Origin: Limosilactobacillus avistercoris
GTDB taxonomy: Bacteria > Bacillota > Bacilli > Lactobacillales > Lactobacillaceae
DNA: 64,000 bases
NCBI RefSeq assembly: GCF_014836425.1
Contig: NZ_JACSQW010000002.1
Location: forward strand, 1 to 64,000
Reading direction: 5' to 3'
Shown one piece after another: positions 1 through 8,757 of this stretch. Every line of letters begins with the position of its first letter. Positions within the stretch are counted from its first letter, which is position 1. The notes under the pieces were generated by a model. It saw only the letters and a program-made list of their open reading frames with translations, ran no database searches and was not told where the DNA came from. A program made the translations under genes and the position numbers.

Positions 1-72
1 GACCCGTTAGTCAAGTGGTTAAGACACCAGCCTTTCACGCTGGTATCGTGGGTTCAAATCCCGCACGGGTCA
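1..72 (+). tRNA. tRNA-Glu (TTC), first copy
   Basis: The full cloverleaf is readable: acceptor arms gacccgt and acgggtc pair perfectly, and the anticodon loop sits in cctttcacg with anticodon TTC. The gene begins at the first base of the window, so any upstream promoter or preceding rRNA/tRNA gene is cut off. CCA is not encoded. It is identical to the copy at 585-656. Confidence 0.97.
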
Positions 73-85
73 CTTTTTTTGTTAT

Positions 86-159
<74 letters not shown>

Positions 160-163
160 TTTT

Positions 164-238
164 GGTCCGTTGGTCTAGTTGGTTTAGGACGCATCCCTGT
201 CACGGATGAGATCACGAGTTCGAGTCTCGTACGGACCG
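164..238 (+). tRNA. tRNA-Asp (GTC), first copy
   Basis: Acceptor arms ggtccgt and acggacc pair, and the anticodon GTC sits in ccctgtcacgg. CCA is not encoded. It is the last gene of the block that is repeated at 585-823. Confidence 0.96.
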
Positions 239-242
239 TTTT

Positions 243-315
243 GGCTCGGTAGCTCAGTTGGTAGAGCAACGGATTGAAGCTCCGTGTGTCGGCGGTTCGA
301 TTCCGTCCCGCGCCA
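243..315 (+). tRNA. tRNA-Phe (GAA)
   Basis: Cloverleaf with anticodon GAA in loop ttgaagc. The acceptor arms ggctcgg and ccgcgcc leave one internal U4-C69 mismatch; from memory the usual Firmicutes Phe acceptor has A at position 69. The base 3' of the anticodon is G rather than the more usual A. D and T arms are intact, so this is probably a working gene with an imperfect stem. CCA is not encoded. Confidence 0.92.
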
Positions 316-332
316 TTTAATTTAATAATTAT

Positions 333-403
333 GCGGGTATAGTTCAGTGGTAAAACCACAGCCTTCCAAGCTGTTGTCGCGAGTTCGATTCTCGTTACCC
401 GCT
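333..403 (+). tRNA. tRNA-Gly (TCC)
   Basis: Acceptor arms gcgggta and tacccgc pair, and the anticodon TCC sits in ccttccaag. The short D loop typical of Gly tRNA is visible. CCA is not encoded. Confidence 0.95.
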
Positions 404-410
404 TTTATAT

Positions 411-485
<75 letters not shown>

Positions 486-488
486 TTT

Positions 489-576
489 GGAGAAGTACTC
501 AAGTGGCTGAAGAGGCGCCCCTGCTAAGGGTGTAGATCGCGAGAGCGGTGCGAGGGTTCGAATCCCTCCTTCTCCG
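489..576 (+). tRNA. tRNA-Ser (GCT)
   Basis: An 88-base class II tRNA with a long variable arm (around atcgcgagagcggtgcga). Acceptor arms ggagaag and cttctcc pair, and the anticodon GCT sits in cctgctaagg. CCA is not encoded. Confidence 0.95.
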
Positions 577-584
577 TTAATTAT

Positions 585-656
585 GACCCGTTAGTCAAGT
601 GGTTAAGACACCAGCCTTTCACGCTGGTATCGTGGGTTCAAATCCCGCACGGGTCA
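585..656 (+). tRNA. tRNA-Glu (TTC), second copy
   Basis: Base-for-base identical to the gene at 1-72, at an offset of 584 bases. It is part of the duplicated Glu-fMet-Asp block. Confidence 0.97.
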
Positions 657-669
657 CTTTTTTTGTTAT

Positions 670-743
<74 letters not shown>

Positions 744-747
744 TTTT

Positions 748-822
748 GGTCCGTTGGTCTAGTTGGTTTAGGACGCATCCCTGTCACGGATGAGATCACG
801 AGTTCGAGTCTCGTACGGACCG
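748..822 (+). tRNA. tRNA-Asp (GTC), second copy
   Basis: Identical to 164-238. It is the last tRNA of the cluster; a strong terminator follows within six bases. Confidence 0.96.
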
Positions 823-827
823 TCTGT

Positions 828-862
828 AGCAACCAAGATATGTCTTGGTTGCTTTTTGTTTT
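828..862 (+). terminator. terminator of the tRNA cluster
   Basis: An 11-bp perfect stem (agcaaccaaga and tcttggttgct) with a 4-base loop is followed by a T-rich run. It ends the tRNA transcript. Confidence 0.93.
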
Positions 863-877
863 ATGATAATTATCTAA

Positions 878-914
878 CAAAAAGGATTCCCATCAATAGA
901 CGGGAATCCTTTTA
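878..914 (-). terminator. terminator of the HmoB-like gene
   Basis: Stem aaaaggattccc with gggaatcctttt and a 10-base loop, placed just past the stop codon of the minus-strand gene. T runs on both sides allow it to act in both directions. Confidence 0.85.
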
Positions 915-930
915 GTGTTATTAAAATTAA

Positions 931-1425
931 TTACATCAATGGACGATATACTTCATCATAGTACGTATTATTCGGATCACGGGTGGTAAAGCTATCAAGT
1001 TGCTTAAACACATCGGTTTTCTTCCAGGCCATTAGTTCATCTAAATCGTTTAATGCAGTTAGAAGAACTAATGTAGTACTTTCTTCTTTGTTATCGACTT
1101 GGAGAAAAGCCTGTCCATTAACCAGTGGATTTGAATTGTCAATTATCTTATTAAGAGTATTAAAGAGGATCTTTTGGTGATCATTATCAACTTGGAATGA
1201 TTGATAATAAAGAATTCCTCTGTATTCACTATCTAACTGTTCTCCCAAAACAGTATATTCAACTGGTGATTTGAAAACAGTTGGTTTATTAGAAAAGTCA
1301 AACAATGCTAAATTGTGACTATGCTCTGAAGCTTGCATTAGTTTGAACTTTCTATCTGGGTATTTATCAATAATATCTTGCAAGATTTGCCGTGATCCAA
1401 AGGTTAAGCTTAATTTTGATAACAT
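931..1425 (-). CDS. HmoB/TRAP-like antibiotic-biosynthesis-monooxygenase-fold protein
   Basis: A 164-residue protein that resembles Bacillus HmoB (YhgC) and staphylococcal TRAP. The N-terminal half (KLSLTFGS near residue 4, KFKLMQ near 27, KPTVFKSP near 47) matches from memory the degenerate first half of those proteins, and residues 65-155 fit an ABM ferredoxin-like domain. HmoB binds and degrades heme; TRAP's role is disputed. I cannot place a heme-ligating residue, so enzymatic activity is not shown. A strong binding site (aaaggagg) precedes the ATG. It is transcribed alone, divergently from spx, with its own terminator. It could also be a non-catalytic stress or membrane-associated sensor. 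Confidence 0.65.
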   Translation of the reverse strand: MLSKLSLTFGSRQILQDIIDKYPDRKFKLMQASEHSHNLALFDFSNKPTVFKSPVEYTVLGEQLDSEYRGILYYQSFQVDNDHQKILFNTLNKIIDNSNPLVNGQAFLQVDNKEESTTLVLLTALNDLDELMAWKKTDVFKQLDSFTTRDPNNTYYDEVYRPLM

Positions 1426-1566
1426 GGCAGTTCCTCCTTTTAAGTGTATAGATTTATTATAATACTTTCTTTTCCTTAATTACCAATTATCAGTAATTTT
1501 AAGTAGAAACAGTAAATTGGTAATTTTTAATATTAATTTAAAATAATTAATTATCTTTAAAAACGC

Positions 1567-1594
1567 TTGAAATACATGAATCACGTGCTATAAT
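1567..1594 (+). promoter_or_regulatory. spx promoter
   Basis: TTGAAA (1567-1572) and TATAAT (1589-1594) are spaced by 16 bases. The -35 lies inside aaaacgcttgaaa, a weak resemblance to a catabolite-responsive element. A second TATAAT at 1653-1658 without a good -35 could give a shorter leader. Confidence 0.65.
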
Positions 1595-1716
1595 TTTACT
1601 TACTAAAAGTAAATAAACCACAATGGCACTTTTAATGATATAAAAAGCATTGTATAATTAATTTTGTAGTGGTGAGTTGACATCAAGTATTAGCTCTAAA
1701 GGAGGCTTTTTATTAA

Positions 1717-2118
1717 ATGGTTACACTTTACACGTCTCCAAGTTGTACATCATGTCGGAAAGCAAAGACATGGTTACAAGAAAACGGAATTTCTTTTAAA
1801 GAAAGAAATATCTTTTCTGAACCACTTAATGTGAGTGAGATAAAGAACATATTACGGATGACAGAAGATGGAACGGAAGATATTATTTCTAAGCGTTCTA
1901 AGGCTTATTCAAAATTAAACGTTGATTTGAATGAACTGCCAATGAAGCAGTTGTACAAAATGATTAGTAAAAATCCTGGATTGTTACGACGGCCAATTAT
2001 TGTTGACGAAAAGCGTCTTCAAGTTGGCTACAATGAAGATGAAATTCGCCGCTTCCTTCCACGTCAAGTTCGTGAATTAGAATTAGCGGAAGCTGAACGA
2101 AAAGCTAACACAATTTAA
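1717..2118 (+). CDS. spx: transcriptional regulator Spx (redox-active)
   Basis: A 133-residue ArsC-fold regulator nearly identical in pattern to Bacillus Spx. It binds the RNA polymerase alpha C-terminal domain and redirects transcription under disulfide stress. Visible hallmarks are the CxxC redox switch at C10/C13 ([11 protein letters not shown]), G52 and R60 needed for the alpha-subunit contact, and the [10 protein letters not shown] segment. The site aaaggagg lies 8-10 bases before the ATG. It is followed by mecA, whose product targets Spx-type substrates to ClpCP, and SpxH/YjbH is encoded 3.4 kb downstream, so target and adaptors cluster. Compare the cysteine-free paralogue at 42504-42929. 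Confidence 0.97.
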   Translation: MVTLYTSPSCTSCRKAKTWLQENGISFKERNIFSEPLNVSEIKNILRMTEDGTEDIISKRSKAYSKLNVDLNELPMKQLYKMISKNPGLLRRPIIVDEKRLQVGYNEDEIRRFLPRQVRELELAEAERKANTI

Positions 2119-2130
2119 TCATAATTAAAC

Positions 2131-2180
2131 AGGCACAATGTACAGACTCCAGCGAGCTCTATGTTGCGCCTTTTCTTCTT
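2131..2180 (+). terminator. probable terminator after spx
   Basis: Imperfect stem pairing ggcacaatgta with tatgttgcgcc (one mismatch, two wobble pairs) followed by ttttcttcttt. It probably separates spx from mecA. Confidence 0.5.
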
Positions 2181-2245
2181 TACTTTTGTGGTAAATTAGT
2201 TAGAATGGTAGTAATACATAACTCGAGTCGAAGGGGGTGCTTTTA

Positions 2246-2935
2246 ATGGAAATGGAGCGCATTAATGAAAATACAATTCGTGTTTTAGTCGACTCGAACG
2301 ATCTGGAAGAACGGGGAATTAAGATCCTGGACCTGTTAAGTGATCATAAACAGATCCAAGATTTCTTTTACAGTATATTGAAGGAAGTTGATTCAACTCA
2401 CCAATTTCAAGATAATGATTCTGTAACATTTCAGGTAATGCCTACAGGAAATGGCTTAGAATTATTTATTAGTAAAAATGATCAAATTACTGGAGCCGAT
2501 AGTGAGCAAACAGATGCGATTACTGATTATATTCGCCAAAGTATTGCACAACGGCGAAACGAGAAATCGAGAACTAATGAAACTGAGCAATCGTTCGAAG
2601 ATGCTGATGATTATGCTTCTCCGGCAAGCGATACTGAACCACTAACAAAGTTAATTGTTGTTAGGTTTGCGCAGCTTGAAGATCTAATTCAGTATGCAAA
2701 GGTTGCTGATGATTATAATGTTGTTAGTGAACTCTATAAGTACGAGGGTCAGTACTACCTGACCTTACAGTACTTAGTTACCGATGAAAATACTGATGAA
2801 GAAATAAAGAACCAGATTGCATTAGCATACGAATATGGAGATCCAACAAATATTGCGTCAGATTATTTAGCAGAGCATTCAAAAAAGCTGATGGAAATTT
2901 CGGCATTACATTTAATTCAGCATTATTTTAGCTAA
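2246..2935 (+). CDS. mecA: adaptor protein MecA
   Basis: A 229-residue ClpC adaptor that delivers substrates such as Spx or ComK-type regulators to ClpCP. The N-terminal substrate-binding domain starts MEMERINENTIRV, matching the Bacillus MEIERINEHT start. A charged linker rich in D/E/S lies around residues 95-130, and the C-terminal ClpC-binding domain follows. A GTG nine bases upstream also opens the frame, but the ATG is preceded by aaggggg at the right distance and matches the family start. spx lies immediately upstream. Confidence 0.95.
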   Translation: MEMERINENTIRVLVDSNDLEERGIKILDLLSDHKQIQDFFYSILKEVDSTHQFQDNDSVTFQVMPTGNGLELFISKNDQITGADSEQTDAITDYIRQSIAQRRNEKSRTNETEQSFEDADDYASPASDTEPLTKLIVVRFAQLEDLIQYAKVADDYNVVSELYKYEGQYYLTLQYLVTDENTDEEIKNQIALAYEYGDPTNIASDYLAEHSKKLMEISALHLIQHYFS

Positions 2936-2937
2936 CT

Positions 2938-2973
2938 AAAAAGTACCCTTGTAGTTAATAAGGGTACTTTTTT
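2938..2973 (+). terminator. terminator of mecA
   Basis: Perfect stem aaaagtaccctt with aagggtactttt, a 9-base loop and a T run, just after the mecA stop. Confidence 0.93.
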
Positions 2974-3022
2974 AATGCATTTTAAAGGATTTACCGTCTT
3001 TATATAAGGGAGGGTAAATAAG

Positions 3023-4015
3023 TTGTTAGTTGCTAAGTCCAATGATTATTTTGTGAATGCGTTTAACGCTAGTAAAAGGGAGAAATATTATTGTCCTAAA
3101 TGTGGAGAGCGGTTAATTCTTAAGAAGGGACAATGTAAGGTTGCTCATTTTGCACATTGTGTCAATAGTCAATGCCCATTACAAAAAGGGGAAAGTTATG
3201 AACACCTTTTAGGGAAACAACAGATATTTGAATGGGCACGACGAAATGATTGGCATCCAGAACTTGAGGTTTACATTTCATCATTAAAACAACGAGCGGA
3301 TGTGTTACTTAATGTTCATGGACAGCGGGTAGTAATTGAATTTCAGTGTAGTCCATTATCGTTAGTAGACCTTCAAGAGCGAACTCGTGGTTATGAAAAA
3401 CTTGGGATAAAATGTTACTGGTTTCTTGGCTCGCCATATAAGTTAAAGATTCACCAACGACAAACTCAAAAATTTATTCAATTACTAAATCACCAATATG
3501 GACTTATTTTCTGGAGCGTTAAATCAGCGGCAATTAAGATAGAGAATGCTGTTATTTGGGAACAACGACTAAATTTAAGGCAAATTAACAAAAATTATCG
3601 AATATTGCGTCAACTTATACTATTACCAGAAGTTAAAATTAATTTTCCGCGTAATGGCTTACCACTTATTTGTCATCAGCAGTTTGGCGGAATTCAGGTC
3701 ACTAAACATCCAGAAATATATTGGCGTTATTTGGTAAGTAGAAAATTAGTTAGTATACCGTTATTTACTAGTTTTAGCCAAACTTCATGGTTAAAGATGT
3801 TAAGAAAGGTGGAAGCTAGCGAATGGGTAATTTTTCCTTGCATTCCTCCGATGACATTAATTAATACTTACCTAAAATTATTTACTAAGCAATTAATTAT
3901 GGGTGGAATTGTTGTAAGAAGGGGAAAGAGAATTATTTTAGTTAAGTATCCCTGCACACCCCATTCCCTTGCGGAGCAGTATCAAGAACTACAAAAATTA
4001 TTTAGTGGATATTAA
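3023..4015 (+). CDS. coiA: competence protein CoiA-like nuclease
   Basis: A 330-residue CoiA family protein, which acts at recombination of incoming DNA during transformation. An N-terminal zinc-finger-like cluster is visible (C24-x2-C27 with later Cys/His to about residue 51), followed by a PD-(D/E)xK nuclease core: RADVLL with D93 and VIEFQ with E106 and Q108. The start is TTG with gggaggg 8 bases upstream. The position after mecA matches the Firmicutes order. Together with comEA, comEB and comEC at the other end of the window it suggests inherited competence machinery; whether the cells are transformable cannot be read from this. Confidence 0.9.
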   Translation: MLVAKSNDYFVNAFNASKREKYYCPKCGERLILKKGQCKVAHFAHCVNSQCPLQKGESYEHLLGKQQIFEWARRNDWHPELEVYISSLKQRADVLLNVHGQRVVIEFQCSPLSLVDLQERTRGYEKLGIKCYWFLGSPYKLKIHQRQTQKFIQLLNHQYGLIFWSVKSAAIKIENAVIWEQRLNLRQINKNYRILRQLILLPEVKINFPRNGLPLICHQQFGGIQVTKHPEIYWRYLVSRKLVSIPLFTSFSQTSWLKMLRKVEASEWVIFPCIPPMTLINTYLKLFTKQLIMGGIVVRRGKRIILVKYPCTPHSLAEQYQELQKLFSGY

Positions 4016-4064
4016 TGAAATATGAAATAATAGAGATGAAAAAATAAAATCGGGGATGATCTAA

Positions 4065-5441
4065 ATGAGACGTCATACTTGTACAACTTTTCTTGCTGGA
4101 AAAAAAGCAACTATAGATGGTTCAACGATTGTTTGTCGGGTTGAGGATTACTCAAATAACTTTGATCCACAACGGTTTATTGTAGTTACTCCTGAAAAGC
4201 AACCTCAGCATTATGAAAGTAAAACGACTAAGTTCAAAATTGATTTACCAACCAACGCACTACGTTATACCTCAACTCCCGATGCGGATAGTAGTGCTGG
4301 TATTTTTGGGGCGAGTGGGATCAACTCCGCTAATGTTTCGATGACTGCTACTGAGACAATTACGAGTAATCCACGGATCCTCAGTCTTGATCCTTATAAT
4401 AGTGATAATGGAATCGGTGAAGAGGATTTTCTAACCTTGGTCTTGCCCTACGTTAAGACAGCTAAACAAGCCGTGGAGCGAGTTGGCTATCTTCTAGAAA
4501 AGTATGGGACTTATGAGGCTAATGGGATGGCTTTTGGTGACAAAGATGAAGTGTGGTATTTAGAAACGATTGGAGGTCACCACTGGGCTGCGGTGAGAAT
4601 TCCTGATGAAGCTTATGTAATTGCACCAAACCGGTTAAACATTACTAATTTTGATTTCTCATCGACAGCGACATTAAGTTCTGCTGATTTAAAAGAATTG
4701 ATTGATCTCAACCACCTTAATCCCGAAGAAGATAACTACAATTTACGGTTAATATTCGGTAGCAGTACTTACCGCGATGCCCACTATAATAATCCACGGG
4801 CTTGGTTTGTTGAACAGCAATTGAGTGGCGAGCAAGGAAATAAGCCAACTGATCAGATGCTGCCATTTATTAATTATCCGCAACATAAAATTACAATCCA
4901 AGAGATTAAGGATTTAATGAGCTCTCATTATCAGGATACTGAATATGATCCTTATGTCGTAAAGAAAGCACCATTTCGGTCAATTGCATTAAACCGTAAT
5001 CTTGAGCTCCACATCCTTCAAATTAGAAATAATATTGATCCACAAATTAGTGCTGTCCAGTGGTTAGCTTTTGGTCCTAATACGGTTAATGCGGTTGTTC
5101 CTTTCTATACTAATGTTGAAGAAACTCCACGGCATTATCGTGATACTAAAACGACATTTGACATTAAAGATAGTTACTGGTTAAACCATGTTATTATGGC
5201 AATTGCTGATCAGCATTACCAAAAAGTTGAACCCTTAATTGAAGATTTTTCGGAACAAGTAATGACTCGAACGTTAGCACTCCAGCACCAAGCAGATAAG
5301 GAATTTGTGAAGCAGGATGATATAACCGGATTTTTGAGCAAGATTAATGAACAAATGGCAGAGATTTCGTATCAGGAATCAATGAAGTTACTAGGAAAAC
5401 TAGTTGATTATGGATTTAAAAATGCTCATCTTCAGTATTAA
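4065..5441 (+). CDS. C69-family dipeptidase (PepD type)
   Basis: A 458-residue Ntn-hydrolase dipeptidase of the lactobacillus PepD family that cleaves a broad range of dipeptides in the cytoplasm. The start MRRHTCTTFLAGKKA places C6 where the family's nucleophilic cysteine sits, followed by the conserved IDGSTIVCRVED stretch. Length is normal for the family. There is no signal peptide. It sits between coiA and spxH, where Bacillus has pepF, so a peptidase is kept in this position but from another family. It converges with spxH on a shared terminator. Confidence 0.92.
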   Translation: MRRHTCTTFLAGKKATIDGSTIVCRVEDYSNNFDPQRFIVVTPEKQPQHYESKTTKFKIDLPTNALRYTSTPDADSSAGIFGASGINSANVSMTATETITSNPRILSLDPYNSDNGIGEEDFLTLVLPYVKTAKQAVERVGYLLEKYGTYEANGMAFGDKDEVWYLETIGGHHWAAVRIPDEAYVIAPNRLNITNFDFSSTATLSSADLKELIDLNHLNPEEDNYNLRLIFGSSTYRDAHYNNPRAWFVEQQLSGEQGNKPTDQMLPFINYPQHKITIQEIKDLMSSHYQDTEYDPYVVKKAPFRSIALNRNLELHILQIRNNIDPQISAVQWLAFGPNTVNAVVPFYTNVEETPRHYRDTKTTFDIKDSYWLNHVIMAIADQHYQKVEPLIEDFSEQVMTRTLALQHQADKEFVKQDDITGFLSKINEQMAEISYQESMKLLGKLVDYGFKNAHLQY

Positions 5442-5450
5442 CTAATAATA

Positions 5451-5494
5451 AAATGACCCTCAAAGTTTAATTTAGACTTTGAAGGCCATTTTCC
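5451..5494 (+). terminator. convergent terminator between the dipeptidase and spxH
   Basis: Imperfect stem (aatgaccctcaaagt with actttgaaggccatt) with T- and A-rich flanks. It lies between two convergent genes and can serve both. Confidence 0.75.
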
Positions 5495-5502
5495 TTGTGT
5501 TA

Positions 5503-6138
5503 TTATTTTTGCATTGTTTTAGTTAAAGGATGAGATTGGTAGTTCTTAACAAAGGTTGCTATCGACAGGTCATTCTCTAATTGTTTATTCTTATAGGCAG
5601 TAATAAGGGTTTCATAGTCAAAGTTATTGAGTAAAAAGCCGTATTGCAACTGCTTAGAATCAAAGACAACTGCAGTAGCTGGCTTTGTAACTCCTAAGCT
5701 TTTGGCAAATTGTTGGTCTTGGTGGAAGGTCTTCTTAGCTAAATTGGAATGACGATCTTCTAAAAACATTTCAAGATCAAGTTTAGACCGTGAAGCAATA
5801 TCTTCTACTAAACTATCACTGTAGTTACTGTCTTCTTTAATTAACGCGTTTTGCAACATCAAGAGGAATTGACGCCCCCGCTTTTTCCCCTGAAAAGATG
5901 CTGCCATATAGTCAAGAATTACTCGATAAATGGTGTTAGAAACGTTTTGACGAACGGCTAAACTACGTGGATCAAGATGGTAAAATTCAATTGTTTGTTG
6001 GATTGTTGCCATGTTGAAAAACGGAATAAAACGATAATTAACTTTTGTGTTAAGTTGATGATCAATTTTAAGAACGTCACGTTCACAGCGGAAGCAACGA
6101 CTCCCGAGTGGATTGACAAATAAATGTATTTCTAGCAT
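5503..6138 (-). CDS. spxH: ClpXP adaptor SpxH/YjbH, DsbA family
   Basis: A 211-residue thioredoxin-fold protein. In Bacillus and Staphylococcus, YjbH binds Spx and speeds its degradation by ClpXP. The start MLEIHLFVNPLGSRCFRCE carries the CxxC (CFRC) after the first beta strand, and the rest is the helical insertion plus the C-terminal thioredoxin half. A longer frame opens 48 bases upstream, but ATG 6138 has a strong gagggggag site and matches the family N-terminus. Its proximity to spx and relQ mirrors the Bacillus yjbH-yjbM region. Confidence 0.88.
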   Translation of the reverse strand: MLEIHLFVNPLGSRCFRCERDVLKIDHQLNTKVNYRFIPFFNMATIQQTIEFYHLDPRSLAVRQNVSNTIYRVILDYMAASFQGKKRGRQFLLMLQNALIKEDSNYSDSLVEDIASRSKLDLEMFLEDRHSNLAKKTFHQDQQFAKSLGVTKPATAVVFDSKQLQYGFLLNNFDYETLITAYKNKQLENDLSIATFVKNYQSHPLTKTMQK

Positions 6139-6304
6139 TAAATGCTCCCCCTCGTTTAATACTAACTTAATTTCTTCTCTAAACAAATTTATTTTTACAA
6201 AAAAAATTAAATTTGTAAAGAATTATGATTTATGAACCAGTTTTATGCTGTTGAGGGGATGAGTGTGCTAGAATTAAATGCGAACTTTAATGGGAGGGTT
6301 TTCT

Positions 6305-6949
6305 ATGGTTGAAGATTGGCAACACTTTCTACTACCTTACCAACAAACTGTTAATGAATTGAAGATTAAGTTAAGGGGTATTCGGAAACAATACCAAGAT
6401 GAAACACAACATTCACCAATCGAATTTGTTACTGGTCGGGTAAAACCGGTTGATAGCATTAAAGAGAAAATGATTCGCCGACATGTTCAAGAGGATCGGC
6501 TTGAACAAGATATGCAAGATATTGCTGGAGTGCGGATTATGTGTCAGTTCGTGGAGGATATTTACCAAGTAGTTGATTTGCTTCGCCAGCGAAGTGATAT
6601 GACAATCCTGGAAGAACGTGACTACATTAGTAATGCTAAACCGAGTGGGTATCGTTCTTACCACATTGTAATTGAATACCCGGTTCAGTTGATTACTGGT
6701 GAAAAACGAATCCTTGCTGAAATTCAAATTCGGACATTAGCGATGAATTTTTGGGCAACAATTGAACATTCATTGAACTATAAGTACCAAGGTGAATTTC
6801 CAGAAGAGTTGTCAGCAAGATTACAGCGTGCTGCAGAAGCTGCGTTCAAACTTGATAATGAAATGTCAGAAATTCGGGAAGAAATTCAAGAAGCACAAAC
6901 AATGTTTTCAAATCGGACACCGGGAGATCAGAATATTCCGGATAGATAA
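6305..6949 (+). CDS. relQ: small alarmone synthetase RelQ
   Basis: A 214-residue single-domain (p)ppGpp synthetase, transferring pyrophosphate from ATP to GDP or GTP. RelA/SpoT synthetase motifs are visible: RxKxxxSIKEKM near residue 50, QDIAGVRIMC at 71-80, SGYRSYHIVIEYP near 114, and EIQIRTLAMNFWATIEH near 139. There is no hydrolase domain. The start is ATG after gggaggg; an upstream ATG lacks a site. A TGnTAGAAT extended -10 at 6266-6274 may drive it. nadK follows after nine bases and rluD overlaps nadK, so the three form an operon as in Bacillus. Confidence 0.95.
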   Translation: MVEDWQHFLLPYQQTVNELKIKLRGIRKQYQDETQHSPIEFVTGRVKPVDSIKEKMIRRHVQEDRLEQDMQDIAGVRIMCQFVEDIYQVVDLLRQRSDMTILEERDYISNAKPSGYRSYHIVIEYPVQLITGEKRILAEIQIRTLAMNFWATIEHSLNYKYQGEFPEELSARLQRAAEAAFKLDNEMSEIREEIQEAQTMFSNRTPGDQNIPDR

Positions 6950-6958
6950 GGAGATTAT

Positions 6959-7774
6959 ATGCGAGTCGCAATTTATAATAATGAGACGTCGGAATCACAA
7001 CGGATTAGTAAATTACTTAAGGCAGAGTTAAGTAAGGCCGGACTTGTTTTAGACCAAAATGCTCCCAATGTGGTTATTACGATTGGTGGAGATGGGACAC
7101 TACTGTCTGCATTCCACCATTATGAAGCCTTATTGGATAAAATTCGCTTTGTTGGGATCCATACGGGACACTTAGGCTTTTATACTGACTGGCGAAATTA
7201 CGAAATTGATGACCTAGTTGATAGTTTGGTTAATGACAGTGGACAATCGGTGTCATACCCACTTCTTGATATGCACGCGATCTATTCTGATGGCTCGATT
7301 GATCACTATACTGCCCTAAACGAATCGACCGTTCGTAATATTACAAAGACCATGGTCTGCGATGTGTTTATTAATAATGAATTATTTGAAACCTTCCGTG
7401 GAGATGGTTTATGTATTTCTACTCCAACGGGGTCAACTGCTTATAACAAATCTGTCGGTGGAGCAATTATGGATCCACAAATTGTTGGTTTTCAGCTTGC
7501 TGAAATGGCTTCATTAAATAATCGGGTATTTAGAACTTTGGGATCCCCAATTATTTTCGGTTCTGAATCCAAATTGATGCTTCGATTGAAGGATCTTAAT
7601 GGCCATGTGATGACTTGTGATCGTGATCAAGTACGGCTAAAGCCCTCGGTGGGGGAACGAAAACTAATAGAGATTACTTATCAAGTCGCTAAGAAACGGA
7701 TTAATTTTGCCCAATATCGGCATAATAACTTCTGGCACCGGGTTAAGGATTCATTTATTGGTGGAGTAAAGTAA
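6959..7774 (+). CDS. nadK: NAD kinase
   Basis: A 271-residue cytoplasmic enzyme phosphorylating NAD+ to NADP+. The GGDGT nucleotide-binding motif is at residues 43-47, the LNES motif near residue 120, and the glycine-rich [14 protein letters not shown] segment follows. The ATG has an aggag site. The last base of its stop codon is the first base of the rluD start, showing translational coupling. Length is normal. Confidence 0.97.
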   Translation: MRVAIYNNETSESQRISKLLKAELSKAGLVLDQNAPNVVITIGGDGTLLSAFHHYEALLDKIRFVGIHTGHLGFYTDWRNYEIDDLVDSLVNDSGQSVSYPLLDMHAIYSDGSIDHYTALNESTVRNITKTMVCDVFINNELFETFRGDGLCISTPTGSTAYNKSVGGAIMDPQIVGFQLAEMASLNNRVFRTLGSPIIFGSESKLMLRLKDLNGHVMTCDRDQVRLKPSVGERKLIEITYQVAKKRINFAQYRHNNFWHRVKDSFIGGVK

Positions 7775-8658
7775 TGGAATTTGAATGGCAATATAACGGA
7801 CACCAGCCACGGAAATTACGTTCTGCACTAAAACATGAAGGCGTTAGTGCGAGCTTGATTAAGGTCGCAGTTTATCATGGTGGAAAAATGCAAATTAATG
7901 GTGAGGATCGGTGGACAGTGGATACTGTTAATCCCGGTGATCATTTCTCACTAATTTTGCCTCCAGAAAAAGCCAATGATAACGTTATTCCTAGTAACCT
8001 GCCAATTGAAATTGTTTATGAAGATCGTGATTTCTTGATTCTTAATAAACCGGCAGGCATTGCGACCGTTCCTGCACATCACGTGACAGTTGCTGATAGT
8101 TTGGTTAACCGAGTTCGTGGTTATTATGAGCGACAGGGTTATGAGAATTTAGTGATTCATGTTGCTACACGATTAGATAAAGATACGAGTGGCCTGGTGG
8201 TTTTTCCGAAACACCGTTTTGCGCATGCAATTATGGACCAGCAACTAAAAAAACACCAAGTAAAGAAAAATTACTATGCGGTTGTTGGGGGACAAGTTAA
8301 GGCTAGCCATGGGTATATTGATGCACCAATAGATCGTGATCCGGAAAAATTTGTCACGCGGACCGTAATTTCTACGGGGAAGCCATCGGTTACGGAATAT
8401 TGGTTAGAGAAATCATCGACGAGGGGATCACTACTACGTATTCGCCTTCATACTGGACGGACTCACCAAATCCGGGTTCACTTTCGTTATTTAGGACACT
8501 CGTTAATTGGGGATGAAATGTATGGTGGTGAACCGTTAATTTCTCGTCAAGCACTTCATTGCTACTGGATGAAGTTTTATAGTCCTTTTAAGCAACGATA
8601 CATTGAGGTTCATGCCCCACTTCCGGAAGATATTCAAAAGTTAATTGATTTAATTTAA
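7774..8658 (+). CDS. RluA-family 23S rRNA pseudouridine synthase
   Basis: A 294-residue enzyme of the RluA/RluD subfamily, homologous to Bacillus YjbO. The catalytic motif ATRLDKDTSG places the aspartate at D135. HTGRTHQIRVHF near residue 230 is the second family motif. An S4-like N-terminal region (residues 10-70) precedes the catalytic domain. The exact uridines modified cannot be told from sequence alone. The IS element begins only about 12 bases after the stop, so the native terminator may have been displaced. Confidence 0.92.
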   Translation: MEFEWQYNGHQPRKLRSALKHEGVSASLIKVAVYHGGKMQINGEDRWTVDTVNPGDHFSLILPPEKANDNVIPSNLPIEIVYEDRDFLILNKPAGIATVPAHHVTVADSLVNRVRGYYERQGYENLVIHVATRLDKDTSGLVVFPKHRFAHAIMDQQLKKHQVKKNYYAVVGGQVKASHGYIDAPIDRDPEKFVTRTVISTGKPSVTEYWLEKSSTRGSLLRIRLHTGRTHQIRVHFRYLGHSLIGDEMYGGEPLISRQALHCYWMKFYSPFKQRYIEVHAPLPEDIQKLIDLI

Positions 8659-8757
8659 ACAATAAAATAAATAACCCTCCAGTGTCTGGCAAAGTGACGT
8701 GTACCCTTAAAGTTGGAACTTGTATGTTCTTACTTGTAAATTGAATAATTATTTTTC

